Shown: positions 34,834 to 44,023 of the stretch, piece after piece
Layout of the letters: each line of letters opens with the position of its first letter
How positions within the stretch are numbered: the stretch's first letter is position 1
Assembly: GCA_003225315.1 (NCBI GenBank)
Contig: QHZD01000018.1
Coordinates: 186,001-250,000 of the forward strand
Source of the DNA: Acidobacteriota bacterium
GTDB lineage: Bacteria > Acidobacteriota > Terriglobia > Acidiferrales > UBA7541
Direction: 5' to 3'
DNA: 64,000 nt
Notes under the pieces: model-generated
The model's database searches: none
Seen by the model: the letters and a program-made list of their open reading frames with translations, nothing else
What the model was told of the DNA's origin: nothing
Made by a program: the position numbers and the translations under genes

Positions 34834-35502
34834 ATGGCCGCTGAAACAAACAGGGAAAAGCCGCTGCGACTGGCGCTGATTGGCATGTCCGGCGCCGGGA
34901 AGACCTTCTGGACAAAGAAGTTAGCTGCCACTGGGTGCCCTGCTGTTTCTTGCGACGACCGCATCGAGCAGAAGCTCGGGTCGCGCCTTGCTGCCGGCGA
35001 GTACTCCGGCATCAACGGCGTTGCTGCGTGGATGGGCTGGCCGGATGCCGCGACTTACGCTCAACGGGAATCCGAGTACCTAGCCGAGGAGATTCACACG
35101 CTGGATGAAATCTTGACGGAACTCGAGCAACAGCCGCTCAAATCGCTGGTGCTCGATACCACGGGAAGCGTTATTTATAGCGGGAACAATTTGCTGATGC
35201 GCTTGCGGCGGCAAATGACGATTGTGTATCTGGCGGCTTCCGCGGAAGAGCAGCAACTCTTGATCGAAAGATATTTGAACGATCCCAAGCCGGTGTTGTG
35301 GCGCGGCGCGTTTCAACCTAAGTCAGGCGAAAAACCGCGTGAGACAGTGGCGCGATGCTATCCGGCGCTGATTGCCGCGCGGCGCCAAAGCTATGAAGCG
35401 CTTGCGCATTGCACGCTGCAAGTTGCGCTGTTGCGCGAGGGCTCTCTGGATGCACCCTCCTTTCTGAAAATGATCCAAGACAAAACGACGGGCCCGCGAT
35501 GA
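34834..35502 (+). CDS. Shikimate-kinase-like P-loop ATPase
   Basis: A 222-residue protein from the ATG at 34834. Walker A GMSGAGKT at residues 17-24, then SCDDRIEQKLG (the Asp-Arg pair of shikimate kinases) and LDTTGSVIYSG, a Walker-B-like area. It matches the shikimate-kinase-like family, but the substrate-binding Arg/Gly set of true AroK is not fully visible, so it may phosphorylate another molecule. It ends 10 nt before thrC; the two form an operon. The vertebrate THNSL1 protein likewise joins a shikimate-kinase-like domain to a threonine-synthase-like domain, which hints at a functional link. Confidence 0.65.
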   Translation: MAAETNREKPLRLALIGMSGAGKTFWTKKLAATGCPAVSCDDRIEQKLGSRLAAGEYSGINGVAAWMGWPDAATYAQRESEYLAEEIHTLDEILTELEQQPLKSLVLDTTGSVIYSGNNLLMRLRRQMTIVYLAASAEEQQLLIERYLNDPKPVLWRGAFQPKSGEKPRETVARCYPALIAARRQSYEALAHCTLQVALLREGSLDAPSFLKMIQDKTTGPR

Positions 35503-35512
35503 GAAAGATTCG

Positions 35513-36811
35513 TTGAGATATCGGAGCACATCGCGCAAAGCCCCGCTGACTTCGCTTCGCGGCGCCGTGCTGCGCGGACTTGCGCCCGACGGCGGCCTAT
35601 ACATGCCCGTCGAGATTGCGCGCCATTCGCCGGAGGGGCTCGAGGAATTTCGGAGACTGCCGTTCACGGAAGTTTGCTTCCGTGTGGTGCGTCCGTTTGC
35701 CACGCCGGATGTTCCAGAAGAACTGCTATGGCAAATCGTGAGCGAGGCGATTAACTTTCCCATTAAGCTTGTGTCGCTCTCGCCCGGCTTGCACATCCTG
35801 GAACTGTTCCACGGGCCGACGCTGGCGTTTAAGGATTTCGGCGCCCGCTTCATGGCGCGGCTGATGGCGTATTTTGTACGCGGCGAAACGCGGCCCCTTA
35901 CCGTGCTGGTGGCGACGTCTGGGGATACCGGCAGCGCCGTGGCGCATGGCTTCTTGAACGTGCCGGGAATCCGCGTGGTGATTCTCTATCCATCGAAACG
36001 CATCAGCGAAGCGCAGGAGAAGCAGTTCACCACGCTGGGCGAAAACATCACTGCGCTCGAAGTGGGGGGCACGTTCGATGATTGCCAGCGGCTGGTGAAG
36101 CAGGCGTTTTCCGACCTCGAACTGAACAAGCGCGCGTTTTTGACTTCCGCGAATTCCATCAATATCGGACGGCTGCTGCCGCAGATGTTTTATCATGTGG
36201 CGGCTTACCGGCAGTTGCCGGTGGCTTCGGTGCCGCTGATCGTTTCGGTGCCCAGTGGGAATTTTGGCAATCTCACCGCAGGGATTTTCGCCAAACGCAT
36301 TGGCTTGCCGGTAGCGAAATACGTGGCTTCGACAAATTCCAATGACGTCGTGCCGGAATACTTGCGCACCGGAGAATTTCATCCGCGCGCTGCGAAGGCC
36401 ACGTATTCGAACGCCATGGACGTGGGCAATCCAAACAATTTTCCGCGCTTACTCGATTTGTGCCGCAACCGCCTCGAATACGTGCAGAAGGAGATTTGGG
36501 GGCACGGCGTGACAGACGAAGAAACCTTGCGGGAGATGAAGGCCATCCACGATCGCTTCGGCTATATCGCCGACCCGCACACCGCAGTGGGGGTGCTCGG
36601 ATGGGAGGCGTACAAACTCGAACATGCGGAGCCGGCGCAGGGTTTGGTTCTGGCTACGGCGCACCCCGCGAAATTCGCCGATGTAGTTAAGAAAGCTATC
36701 GGCGCTGCGCCGCCCCTGCCAGATCGTCTTGCCGCATATTTGAAGCGCGAAAAACTCTCGCTGCCGATATCGAACGTGTTCGACGAGTTCAAACAGTTTC
36801 TGGCCAACTAA
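35513..36811 (+). CDS. thrC: Threonine synthase
   Basis: A 432-residue PLP enzyme turning O-phosphohomoserine into threonine. The N-terminus, YRSTSRKAPLTSLRGAVLRG + LAPDGGLYMP, is typical. The PLP-binding lysine is in TLAFKDFGARFMARLM (about residue 107), followed by VATSGDTGSAVAHGFLN and SVPSGNFGNLTAGIFAK. It appears to start with TTG (35513), preceded by GAGAAAG; an upstream ATG (35499) leads to a stop after five codons. With the ATPase gene it sits inside the mre/mrd cluster on the opposite strand. Confidence 0.94.
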   Translation: MRYRSTSRKAPLTSLRGAVLRGLAPDGGLYMPVEIARHSPEGLEEFRRLPFTEVCFRVVRPFATPDVPEELLWQIVSEAINFPIKLVSLSPGLHILELFHGPTLAFKDFGARFMARLMAYFVRGETRPLTVLVATSGDTGSAVAHGFLNVPGIRVVILYPSKRISEAQEKQFTTLGENITALEVGGTFDDCQRLVKQAFSDLELNKRAFLTSANSINIGRLLPQMFYHVAAYRQLPVASVPLIVSVPSGNFGNLTAGIFAKRIGLPVAKYVASTNSNDVVPEYLRTGEFHPRAAKATYSNAMDVGNPNNFPRLLDLCRNRLEYVQKEIWGHGVTDEETLREMKAIHDRFGYIADPHTAVGVLGWEAYKLEHAEPAQGLVLATAHPAKFADVVKKAIGAAPPLPDRLAAYLKREKLSLPISNVFDEFKQFLAN

Positions 36812-36823
36812 GTCTCAAGAAAC

Positions 36824-36861
36824 AACCGAGATCCAGCGGCCGAACCGAGATCCAGCGGCCG
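36824..36861. repeat. Two perfect 19-bp tandem copies between thrC and mreD
   Basis: AACCGAGATCCAGCGGCCG occurs twice in a row (36824-36842 and 36843-36861). The genes on both sides are convergent, so the repeat is in a 3'-to-3' junction. It may be the trace of a local duplication. Confidence 0.85.
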
Positions 36862-36876
36862 AAGCATGCCGCATCG

Positions 36877-37404
36877 CTAGTTCCTGCGGAGGCGGTCCAA
36901 AAGTAGGAAGAGGAGCACCGCGACCAGCCCGTTGACGAGCGCTGTAACAATGAGATGCATGTTGAACCAGGGCTCGGGTTGTCCCAGGAGAATCCCGCGC
37001 GTAACGGCAATCAGGCCCTGATGCACAATGAAGAACGCAAAGGTGAGGGCGAAACGCGCTGCGGGATGCTCCGTATCGAGCCTCGCGCCTATCGACGAAG
37101 CAAGATACCCGATGATGGTTTTCGCGATTCCGTAAAGCCCGAGCGGAACCGTGGGGCCGCTAAGACTGTCCTGAAAGAGACCAATGACCACGCCCAGGAG
37201 AAGGCCCGTCGAAGGATTGCGCCGGCTGAGGCCGAAATAAATCGTCACGAGTAAAGGAAAATCGAGTACAGCGGCCTTCGCAAAATGAATCGGGAAAGAA
37301 GCCTGGATCACCAGCGCCAGCAGCGTGGCGATGATGATGGCGCCGGCGCGAAACTTGTGAACTTCGATGTGCGATTCGCCGCGGATATCGAATGCGTCGT
37401 TCAT
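36877..37404 (-). CDS. mreD: Rod shape-determining protein MreD
   Basis: A 175-residue, mostly hydrophobic protein with about five spans (e.g. AVLDFPLLVTIYFGLSRRNP, LLLGVVIGLFQDSLSG, PAARFALTFAFFIVHQGLIA, LVNGLVAVLLFLLLDRLRR). MreD is a small membrane part of the elongasome. Its ATG overlaps the mreC stop by 4 nt (ATGA). Divergent sequence is normal for MreD; identification rests on position, size and the GLFQDSLSG motif. Confidence 0.92.
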   Translation of the reverse strand: MNDAFDIRGESHIEVHKFRAGAIIIATLLALVIQASFPIHFAKAAVLDFPLLVTIYFGLSRRNPSTGLLLGVVIGLFQDSLSGPTVPLGLYGIAKTIIGYLASSIGARLDTEHPAARFALTFAFFIVHQGLIAVTRGILLGQPEPWFNMHLIVTALVNGLVAVLLFLLLDRLRRN

Positions 37405-38303
37405 CGTCTTACCGCCGGTGGGGGAGCAGATGCGATTGGAGCGGAAGGCTGCGCATTCGCGGGACGTTCTTCACTTTTCGTTTCGAGGGGACGGAGTGAT
37501 GGAAGAACCAGCACTTCCTCCAGGCGCTCGAGATTTGCGGACGGCTTGACGCGAATCTGCTTGAATGGATTGCCGGCCTTGATTTCCATGACGGTGCCCA
37601 CAGGAAGATCGCGCGGGAAGATGCGGTCCATGCCGCTGGTAATGACGCGTTCCCCCAGATTGACTTCATCGTCGTTCGGAACGTATTTCATGACCAGCAA
37701 AGGCTCACCCTGCCCTCCAACGGGGCTCTGGATGCGGGAGTCCGCCAGCATTGCGCCGACGCCGCTCTCCTTGTCAGTGAGCAGAAGCACCTGGGACGCA
37801 TTCGGATAAGCTTCAACGACTTTGCCGACCACGCCGTCCGGAGTGATCACTCCCATATTCTTGCGAATGCCGTCGCGCTCTCCGCGGTCTAGTTGAATCA
37901 TGAGGCTCGCTGTTCCCGCGCCCGTGCCAATCACGCGCGCCGTGATCATCGGAACGTCGGCGTGCGATTTCCGGAAATTCAGAAGTATCGCCAGGCGATC
38001 GGCTTCCGCGGCCTTGCCCTGAAGCTGCGCCACTTGGAGTTTCAGCGCATCGTTCTCGCGCCGAATCTGCTCATTTTCCTTCGTCGTGTTTTGCAGCGCG
38101 AAGTACTTGCGCCAAGCATCGCGAAACCACCCGAAGCTCGAGGAGCCTGCACGTTCAAATGGCGAGACTGCGCCAACCGTCCAAACACGAATAAGCCGGC
38201 CCTGGGACTCCCGCTTGATCTGTACGGCCAGCATCAGTACCTGCAGAATAATGACGCCTGCAAGCAGGACCAGTGACTTATGGCGCGAAGGAATGCCAAT
38301 CAT
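37401..38303 (-). CDS. mreC: Rod shape-determining protein MreC
   Basis: A 300-residue protein with one N-terminal anchor (KSLVLLAGVIILQVLMLAVQ, about residues 9-28), a coiled-coil (about 70-105, NTTKENEQIRRENDALKLQV), and the MreC beta domain (ARVIGTGAGTASLMIQLDRG; VVGKVVEAYPNASQVLLLTD; GERVITSGMDRIFPRDLPVG). It links MreB, MreD, RodA and PBP2 in the periplasm. The C-terminus is Pro/Ala-rich. It overlaps mreD by 4 nt. Confidence 0.95.
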   Translation of the reverse strand: MIGIPSRHKSLVLLAGVIILQVLMLAVQIKRESQGRLIRVWTVGAVSPFERAGSSSFGWFRDAWRKYFALQNTTKENEQIRRENDALKLQVAQLQGKAAEADRLAILLNFRKSHADVPMITARVIGTGAGTASLMIQLDRGERDGIRKNMGVITPDGVVGKVVEAYPNASQVLLLTDKESGVGAMLADSRIQSPVGGQGEPLLVMKYVPNDDEVNLGERVITSGMDRIFPRDLPVGTVMEIKAGNPFKQIRVKPSANLERLEEVLVLPSLRPLETKSEERPANAQPSAPIASAPPPAVRR

Positions 38304-38360
38304 AGAACCTAGATTTCCTCGAAAGTCTTCAATTCTATCGGCCGCCCCAAGGAGCGCAAC

Positions 38361-39089
38361 TCAGTCGATCGTCTCCAAGCGTTCTCCCATGAGCAGGGCG
38401 GAAACGGATCGTTGCGTGGCCTTATCCACTTTTCGGAGGTACTCGCGATGCAGCGCTTTTCCCGGACGCACCTTATCTTTCCAGACAAGCTCGTAGCGAA
38501 ACTTTGTTGTTTCCAAAAGCGGGGTAGCATCTTGAATCTCACGGCTCAATTGCGATTCGGGGGGCTCGGCTCGCGCCATTTTATCGTGCGAGGAAATTCT
38601 ATCAATGTCCTTGAAGGTCCACTTCGGAGCGTCTCCCGCAATTGTCAGCTCTCCGGCGCCCAACCCCGAAAGCACGAGGAAAGTGTTCTCTGATTCCTTC
38701 TCAATTCGATCGTAGCCCTGGAATTTTCCCTGCTTCTTCAGCGTAAATTTTGCCAACAGGCTCGGGTGCGCCGCGTCTGAGGTATCAAAGATTTCCAGCA
38801 AGTCCCACGTTAGAATCAGGACCTTGTCTTTGTCGTGGGCGACAGCGTCAAAACCACGCTTCGCGGTAACGGCAACGCGTCCCGTAATCTTCAAGTCGCT
38901 CGCGTCGTCGAGCACGACGACGTTGAGGCCCAGGGCGCCCGTCTTGTCGCAAGAGTAAAAAACAACACGCTTGTCGTACGCGTAGACTGCGGGGCCGCAG
39001 TCGTCAGCACGGCATACTCCAGCGCCAAACAGGATCACCAGAAGGCTGAGCGTAGCAACGGTCTTGTGTTCGGGTGCGATGGCAGGCAT
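38361..39089 (-). CDS. Secreted hypothetical protein between mreB and mreC
   Basis: A 242-residue protein. The N-terminus has a typical signal peptide (LSLLVILFGAGVCRADDCG, cleavage about residue 29). Short repeated strand units, with VFYSCDKTGALGLNVVVLDD and LILTWDLLEIFDTSDAAHPS, recall LVIVD-type beta-propeller repeats, but only about two are seen. No catalytic motif. It lies 12 nt after the mreB stop and 57 nt before the mreC start, in the same direction, so it is likely co-transcribed in the shape operon; it is not part of the standard mreBCD set. Confidence 0.65.
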   Translation of the reverse strand: MPAIAPEHKTVATLSLLVILFGAGVCRADDCGPAVYAYDKRVVFYSCDKTGALGLNVVVLDDASDLKITGRVAVTAKRGFDAVAHDKDKVLILTWDLLEIFDTSDAAHPSLLAKFTLKKQGKFQGYDRIEKESENTFLVLSGLGAGELTIAGDAPKWTFKDIDRISSHDKMARAEPPESQLSREIQDATPLLETTKFRYELVWKDKVRPGKALHREYLRKVDKATQRSVSALLMGERLETID

Positions 39090-39101
39090 GGGGAAGCTCC
39101 G

Positions 39102-40142
39102 TCAGTCGATACAAACCTGGCGCAGAAGTTTGAAGTCGCTGAGCATTTTTCCCGTGCCGAGCACGACTGACGCCAGCGGATCATCCGCAATTGAAACCGG
39201 TAATCCAGTTTCCTCGCGAATCCGTTTGTCGAGATTCTTCAGCAGCGCGCCGCCGCCAGTCAGGACGATACCGCGGTCGCTGATGTCGGCGGAAAGCTCC
39301 GGAGGCGTGCGCTCGAGCGCGACGCGCACGGCGTTGAGAATGGTCGCGACGCATTCGCTCAGCGCTTCGCGAATTTCGCTGTCATCGATGGTGACCGTTC
39401 GCGGTACGCCTTCGATGAGGTTGCGGCCTTTCACTTCCATGGTAAGCGGTTTCTCCAGCGGATAGGCGGAACCAATTTCCATCTTGATCTGTTCCGCAGT
39501 GCGTTCCCCGACGAGCAAGTTGTATTTGCGCTTCAAATACTGCATCACCGCTTCGTCCATCTCATTGCCCGCCACGCGCACGGACCGCGAATAAACAATG
39601 CCGCTCATGGAGATGACCGCGATATCCGTAGTGCCGCCGCCAATGTCCACCACCATGTTGCCCGAGGGTTCTTCGATGGGCAGTCCCGCGCCGATCGCCG
39701 CGGCCATGGCCTGCTCGACGAGGAAAACTTCGCTGGCTCGCGCGCGATACGCAGAGTCCTGCACGGCGCGCTTTTCCACCGGAGTGATTTCGCTCGGGAC
39801 GCCAATGACAATTCGCGGATGCACCAGCACGCGCCGATTGTGGGCCTTCTGGATGAAATAGGTCAGCATCTTTTCGGTGACTTTGAAGTCCGCGATGACA
39901 CCGTCTTTCATCGGCTTGATGGCGACGACGTTGCCCGGCGTGCGTCCGAGCATCTCTTTTGCTTCGCGGCCGACAGCCACGACTTCTCCGCTGGCCTTGT
40001 TGATGGCCACGATCGAAGGCTCATTGACGACAATACCTTTACTGTGCGCGAACACCAGCGTGTTTGCCGTGCCCAGATCGATGGCGAGGTCGGAAGAAAA
40101 TAGACTGAACACCGACCTCATGTTGTAACCGTTCTTGTTCAT
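39102..40142 (-). CDS. mreB: Rod shape-determining protein MreB (actin homologue)
   Basis: A 346-residue cytoplasmic actin-like ATPase that orients wall synthesis. It has [17 protein letters not shown] (phosphate 1), [35 protein letters not shown] (phosphate 2) and the C-terminal [18 protein letters not shown]. The N-terminal seven residues (MNKNGYN) may be extra; an ATG at residue 8 is possible. It is the first mre gene in the cluster; upstream is the FecR-like gene, 138 nt away. Confidence 0.97.
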   Translation of the reverse strand: MNKNGYNMRSVFSLFSSDLAIDLGTANTLVFAHSKGIVVNEPSIVAINKASGEVVAVGREAKEMLGRTPGNVVAIKPMKDGVIADFKVTEKMLTYFIQKAHNRRVLVHPRIVIGVPSEITPVEKRAVQDSAYRARASEVFLVEQAMAAAIGAGLPIEEPSGNMVVDIGGGTTDIAVISMSGIVYSRSVRVAGNEMDEAVMQYLKRKYNLLVGERTAEQIKMEIGSAYPLEKPLTMEVKGRNLIEGVPRTVTIDDSEIREALSECVATILNAVRVALERTPPELSADISDRGIVLTGGGALLKNLDKRIREETGLPVSIADDPLASVVLGTGKMLSDFKLLRQVCID

Positions 40143-40280
40143 CCCCCATCCCCCTGCGGAGAAAGACTCTCCGCTGTCCGGCCGCCAATAGCGCTGGCCT
40201 CACCGCGGCCAGCCCTCAACTCCTATTGTCTCCGGACGCTACGACCAGCGCAAAGGCGCTTGGGTCTTTCTTCGGAACTC

Positions 40281-41573
40281 TTACTTCGGAACCACGATGG
40301 ACACCTGCTTCGTTGCCGTCCCGCCCCGGCGATTCGCCCCGATAATCGAAATCGTGTGCTGACCCGGAGCAAGCTTATCGGTGAAGTGCCGGAAATTCCC
40401 ATCCGGCGCAATGTTGGGCACGGATTGTCCATTGATAATCAAAGCGGCGCCCGGTTCCGTCCGGCCCACGATCTCTGCCGACTGTCCAACAACCTGTGTG
40501 CTGGTGATCTCCAGGACCATGTCCTGTGTCTTGCCTTGCGCCACGAGCGTGAACTTGAAAATTGTGCTGACTTCGCTGGTCTGCTTCTTTCCATCCGTTG
40601 CAGTGACGCTCCAAAAATAGTCGCCAGGATCCAGGCCTGTGACGTCTATGCCTGTGCCCTTGGTCGGAGCCTCTTTTACCGTCTTGGTGAACATTGAAGT
40701 GGTGCTGATTCGCAGCGTATAGGATACGGCATCCGGAATGGGCTTCCACTCAAAATGAACCGGGTAAAGCCGAGGATTTTCCGCGGTGATCGGCGAGAGA
40801 TTCAAGGGTTCGACGAGGTCGGGAGGAGCTAGCACCGTGGATTTTTGAATCGGACCGCCCTTGGGAATCGTCAGTTTTTCGTACGGCGCGAGATCAATCT
40901 TTTCCTGGCCACGTTGCACTTGCGCGCTGCCGCTTGAGACGACGATTTCGCTTTCCTTCTTCTCAGGATCAGACTTGACCGCCGCGCGGCTGTTGGAATG
41001 CAGTTGGGCGGTAGCATCTTCCGCACTGACCGCGGCCTTGGAGTCAGGGGAACTCCAGTTTGGGGTTGCAAGGTCGACCTGGCCATGATTGATTTGCATG
41101 GCCACGCTGGTGGGCTTGTCGTTCTCCGTGGAATTCTCCTCGACGGTGACGAGCGTATCCGGCTTCACGGTGTAAGTCGTGCCGTCAGCGAAAGTGATGC
41201 GCGCATTGGCGTCGGTTCCGGTCTGAACGAGGTCGCCCTTGTCGAGGGAAGTGCGATAGTCCGCTTCCACCCATTGCACCGAATTCACCTTTTTTACTTG
41301 GACTTTGCCGTCGAGATTGACGAACTTCGCGTGCTTCAGATCGGCGGCCTGAGTTTCCATTTCAGGGTCGCTCACCGCCCGGTCTATTTTCTTCAGCATT
41401 ACTTGGTACAGGTCTGGCTTCATCGCGAAAACGCCGGCGGTGATTATCGTAAGGGCCAGCAGTACGTAGACGATTACCGTTTTATAGGTGACCGCTTTCC
41501 AGTACACCTCGACGTGCGGCGCCCTTTGTTGGTCCCGAGAGAATCGTGGATCGATGGGTGTCTGTGTCGTCAC
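40281..41573 (-). CDS. Membrane-anchored FecR-domain protein
   Basis: A 430-residue protein. One anchor (about residues 31-50, TVIVYVLLALTIITAGVFAM), then a FecR-type domain (VNLDGKVQVKKVNSVQWVEA; LDKGDLVQTGTDANARITFA + DGTTYTVKPDTLVTVEE), then an Ig/FN3-like domain (about 265-345, FEWKPIPDAVSYTLRIST) and a PEGA/cadherin-like C-terminal segment (GRTEPGAALIINGQSV). It probably acts in the periplasm. It precedes mreB on the same strand but no sigma gene is near, so a FecR sigma-regulator role is unlikely. Confidence 0.8.
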   Translation of the reverse strand: MTTQTPIDPRFSRDQQRAPHVEVYWKAVTYKTVIVYVLLALTIITAGVFAMKPDLYQVMLKKIDRAVSDPEMETQAADLKHAKFVNLDGKVQVKKVNSVQWVEADYRTSLDKGDLVQTGTDANARITFADGTTYTVKPDTLVTVEENSTENDKPTSVAMQINHGQVDLATPNWSSPDSKAAVSAEDATAQLHSNSRAAVKSDPEKKESEIVVSSGSAQVQRGQEKIDLAPYEKLTIPKGGPIQKSTVLAPPDLVEPLNLSPITAENPRLYPVHFEWKPIPDAVSYTLRISTTSMFTKTVKEAPTKGTGIDVTGLDPGDYFWSVTATDGKKQTSEVSTIFKFTLVAQGKTQDMVLEITSTQVVGQSAEIVGRTEPGAALIINGQSVPNIAPDGNFRHFTDKLAPGQHTISIIGANRRGGTATKQVSIVVPK

Positions 41574-41825
41574 GGTTGAATGTCCAGCGAACGCTCCAAT
41601 TTTTCAATGTAGCACAGCGGTTTCCGTATGCAGGAATTGAGCAGCTTCGCGTAGTCAAAGTGCAAATAGCACAGTCCTTTCCCGGCCACCTGACCTTCGC
41701 CTGTACCTTGGGGCAGGCCTCATAGCGAACGTGTGGTTGCTCTCTTTCCCGGACGAAAGAGGGTGCTTGGCCATTCGTCCGCTGCTAGAGGAGAATTCTC
41801 CCGGCGCCCGGAAGGATGATTCTGT

Positions 41826-41854
41826 TTGAGACGTGTGGCTATATCTTCTATAAT
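41826..41854 (+). promoter_or_regulatory. Sigma70-type promoter of the PpiD-like gene
   Basis: TTGAGA (41826-41831), a 17-nt spacer and a perfect TATAAT (41849-41854). Start at about 41861, 29 nt before the ATG. The remainder of the 315-bp gap to the FecR-like gene shows no gene. Confidence 0.7.
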
Positions 41855-41889
41855 CTAAAGTTTGTCTACTGACGTGGGAGACTCATTGG

Positions 41890-43806
41890 ATGGCTGGCGC
41901 AGATAAAAGCAAGCTCGGATACCGCATTCTCCTGGGGGTCGTCGTACTGGTCCTGGGCGGGAGCATGTTGCTTTACCTCGTCCCTCAGTCGCCGGTCAGC
42001 GGCGAAGTCTCTACGGACACGGTGGCCAAGATCGGTGATGAGTCCGTCAGCGTGCAAGACGTGCGCCAGCAGCTCAACCAGATCGAGCAGCGCAATCCCA
42101 ACATGAAACCCCTTGAGGCGCTTTACGCCCAGCAGATCCTGAAGCAATTGGTATTTCAAAAGGAAATCGAATACGAGGCCAAGCGGCTCGGAATTGCCGT
42201 TTCCGATCAGGAGCGGGCCGACCGCATCCGCCAGTACGTTCCAACGGCGTTCAATGGCGGCACGTTTGTTGGCATGGACCGCTATTCCGCCGAAGTCCAG
42301 GCGCGCTTTCAACTGACGGTGCCAGTATTCGAGGAGCTCATCCGACAGGGCTTACTCGAGGAGAAATTCCGTAAGCTGGTGACCGATGGGATCAGCGTTG
42401 GTCCGGCCGAGCTGCAAGACGAGTTCCGCTACAAAAATGAAAAGGTGAAGCTGGACTACGCGCTTATCAAGCCAGAAGACCTGGAGGCGAAGATTTCACC
42501 GGAGGAGGCTGAAATCCGCTCCGCTTACGAAAAGAACAAGGCGAAATACCAGGTGCCCGAGCGGCGCGTCGCACGCTACGCGGTTGTAGACGTAAACCAG
42601 ATCCGCCAGAGCCTGCAAGTTTCCGATGACGTCCTCAAGCAGCAATATATGGCCAACATTCAGCAGTACCAGGTGCCCAACCGGGGGCACGTCGAGCACA
42701 TTCTCTTCATGACCGTCGGAAAGACTGACGCCGAAGTCGAGGAAATCAAGAAAAAGGCCGAGGAGGTTCTAAAGCAGGTCAAAAAGGGTGGAAAGTTCGA
42801 AGACCTGGCGAAGAAGTACTCCGAAGACGGATCGAAGGACAAGGGCGGTGACTTGGGCTGGATTACGCAAGGCCAGACCGTCGCGGAATTCGAGAAGGCT
42901 GCTTTCAGCCTCAACGCAGGCCAGATTTCGGATCTTGTCAAGTCGCAGTATGGCTTCCATATCATCAAGGTCGTGGAGAAGGAAACCGCCCACACCAAGC
43001 CATTCGAGGAGGTCAAGGACTCCCTGCGCGCGAACTTCCTGCCCACCCAAGCAGACAAGCAAGCCAACACCATCGCGGATCAACTAACAACCGCCATCCG
43101 GCAGGCGCCAAGAATATCCCTGGACGATTTGGCGAAACAGTTTCACCTGACAATAGGAGAGACGCGTCCCGTTGCCGCATCCGACCCCTTGCTGGAGCTC
43201 GCCAATTCTCAGGAGGCCAAAGATGCCATCTTCCGTGCCAGGCAGGACGAAACAAGTCTTCCGATTCGCACCGATCGTGGCTACGTCGTTCTGTCCGTGA
43301 AATCGATCCTGCCGGCGCACCAGGGATCGCTTGAAGAAGTTCGCGACCGGGTGATCACCGACCTAAAACGCGAAGAGTCTACGGACTTGGCCAAGAGTAA
43401 AGCTGATGAGCTGATCAAGCGCGTCAGGGCGGGCGAAAAATTCGATGCCGCGGGCCGTGCGCTTGGCTTGGAGCCGAAAACAAGCGATCTCATCGCGCGC
43501 GACGGTTCAATACCAAGTGCGGCCAGCGGCAAGCAACTCGGCGCGGCCTTCAGCCTGAAGGCTGGTGACGTGGCTGCTCCCTTGAGCCTGGGACAAAACT
43601 GGCTGGTCTACCGCGTCGCCGAAAAAACGGAAGCAAATCCATCCGATTTTGACAAACAGAAGAAGCAGTTGACTGAAGAACTGCTGCAATCCAAGCGAAG
43701 CTTGGCATTCGAGGCCTTCCAGAAGGCTTTGGACAATCGTTTGAAGCAAGAAGGCAAGCTCAAGCTCATGCCCGACAAACTGAAGAGCTTCGGGACGCTT
43801 GGCTAA
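41890..43806 (+). CDS. PpiD/SurA-like periplasmic chaperone and peptidyl-prolyl isomerase
   Basis: A 638-residue protein anchored by an N-terminal span (about residues 10-31, YRILLGVVVLVLGGSMLLYL). A SurA_N-type helical region (about 45-190), then a parvulin domain (about 268-365, VEHILFMTVGKTDAEVEEIK, YSEDGSKDKGGDLGWITQGQ, QYGFHIIKVVEKE). A second, weaker parvulin-like half (about 430-590) and a Lys-rich tail follow. It assists folding of outer-membrane and exported proteins. Layout and size are those of PpiD. Own promoter at 41826. Confidence 0.9.
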   Translation: MAGADKSKLGYRILLGVVVLVLGGSMLLYLVPQSPVSGEVSTDTVAKIGDESVSVQDVRQQLNQIEQRNPNMKPLEALYAQQILKQLVFQKEIEYEAKRLGIAVSDQERADRIRQYVPTAFNGGTFVGMDRYSAEVQARFQLTVPVFEELIRQGLLEEKFRKLVTDGISVGPAELQDEFRYKNEKVKLDYALIKPEDLEAKISPEEAEIRSAYEKNKAKYQVPERRVARYAVVDVNQIRQSLQVSDDVLKQQYMANIQQYQVPNRGHVEHILFMTVGKTDAEVEEIKKKAEEVLKQVKKGGKFEDLAKKYSEDGSKDKGGDLGWITQGQTVAEFEKAAFSLNAGQISDLVKSQYGFHIIKVVEKETAHTKPFEEVKDSLRANFLPTQADKQANTIADQLTTAIRQAPRISLDDLAKQFHLTIGETRPVAASDPLLELANSQEAKDAIFRARQDETSLPIRTDRGYVVLSVKSILPAHQGSLEEVRDRVITDLKREESTDLAKSKADELIKRVRAGEKFDAAGRALGLEPKTSDLIARDGSIPSAASGKQLGAAFSLKAGDVAAPLSLGQNWLVYRVAEKTEANPSDFDKQKKQLTEELLQSKRSLAFEAFQKALDNRLKQEGKLKLMPDKLKSFGTLG

Positions 43807-44023
43807 TCTAAATATAAGAAAATAAAGGATTTGTATGTTCACAATGACGCACTTGCGTTTCTTCGTGCGTCTCGCTAGGCTATTGGTGCTTTCCTTGAAG
43901 CCGAATTGCAAGCCTTGCGCCCTTGGTTAGATCTCTCGAAGTTGCAGCGAAGGCCCCCGGAATTCGGAGCAGAAGCAATTATGGCCACCCAGCGCCAGCA
44001 ATCCAAAGATCGGTGATACCAAC

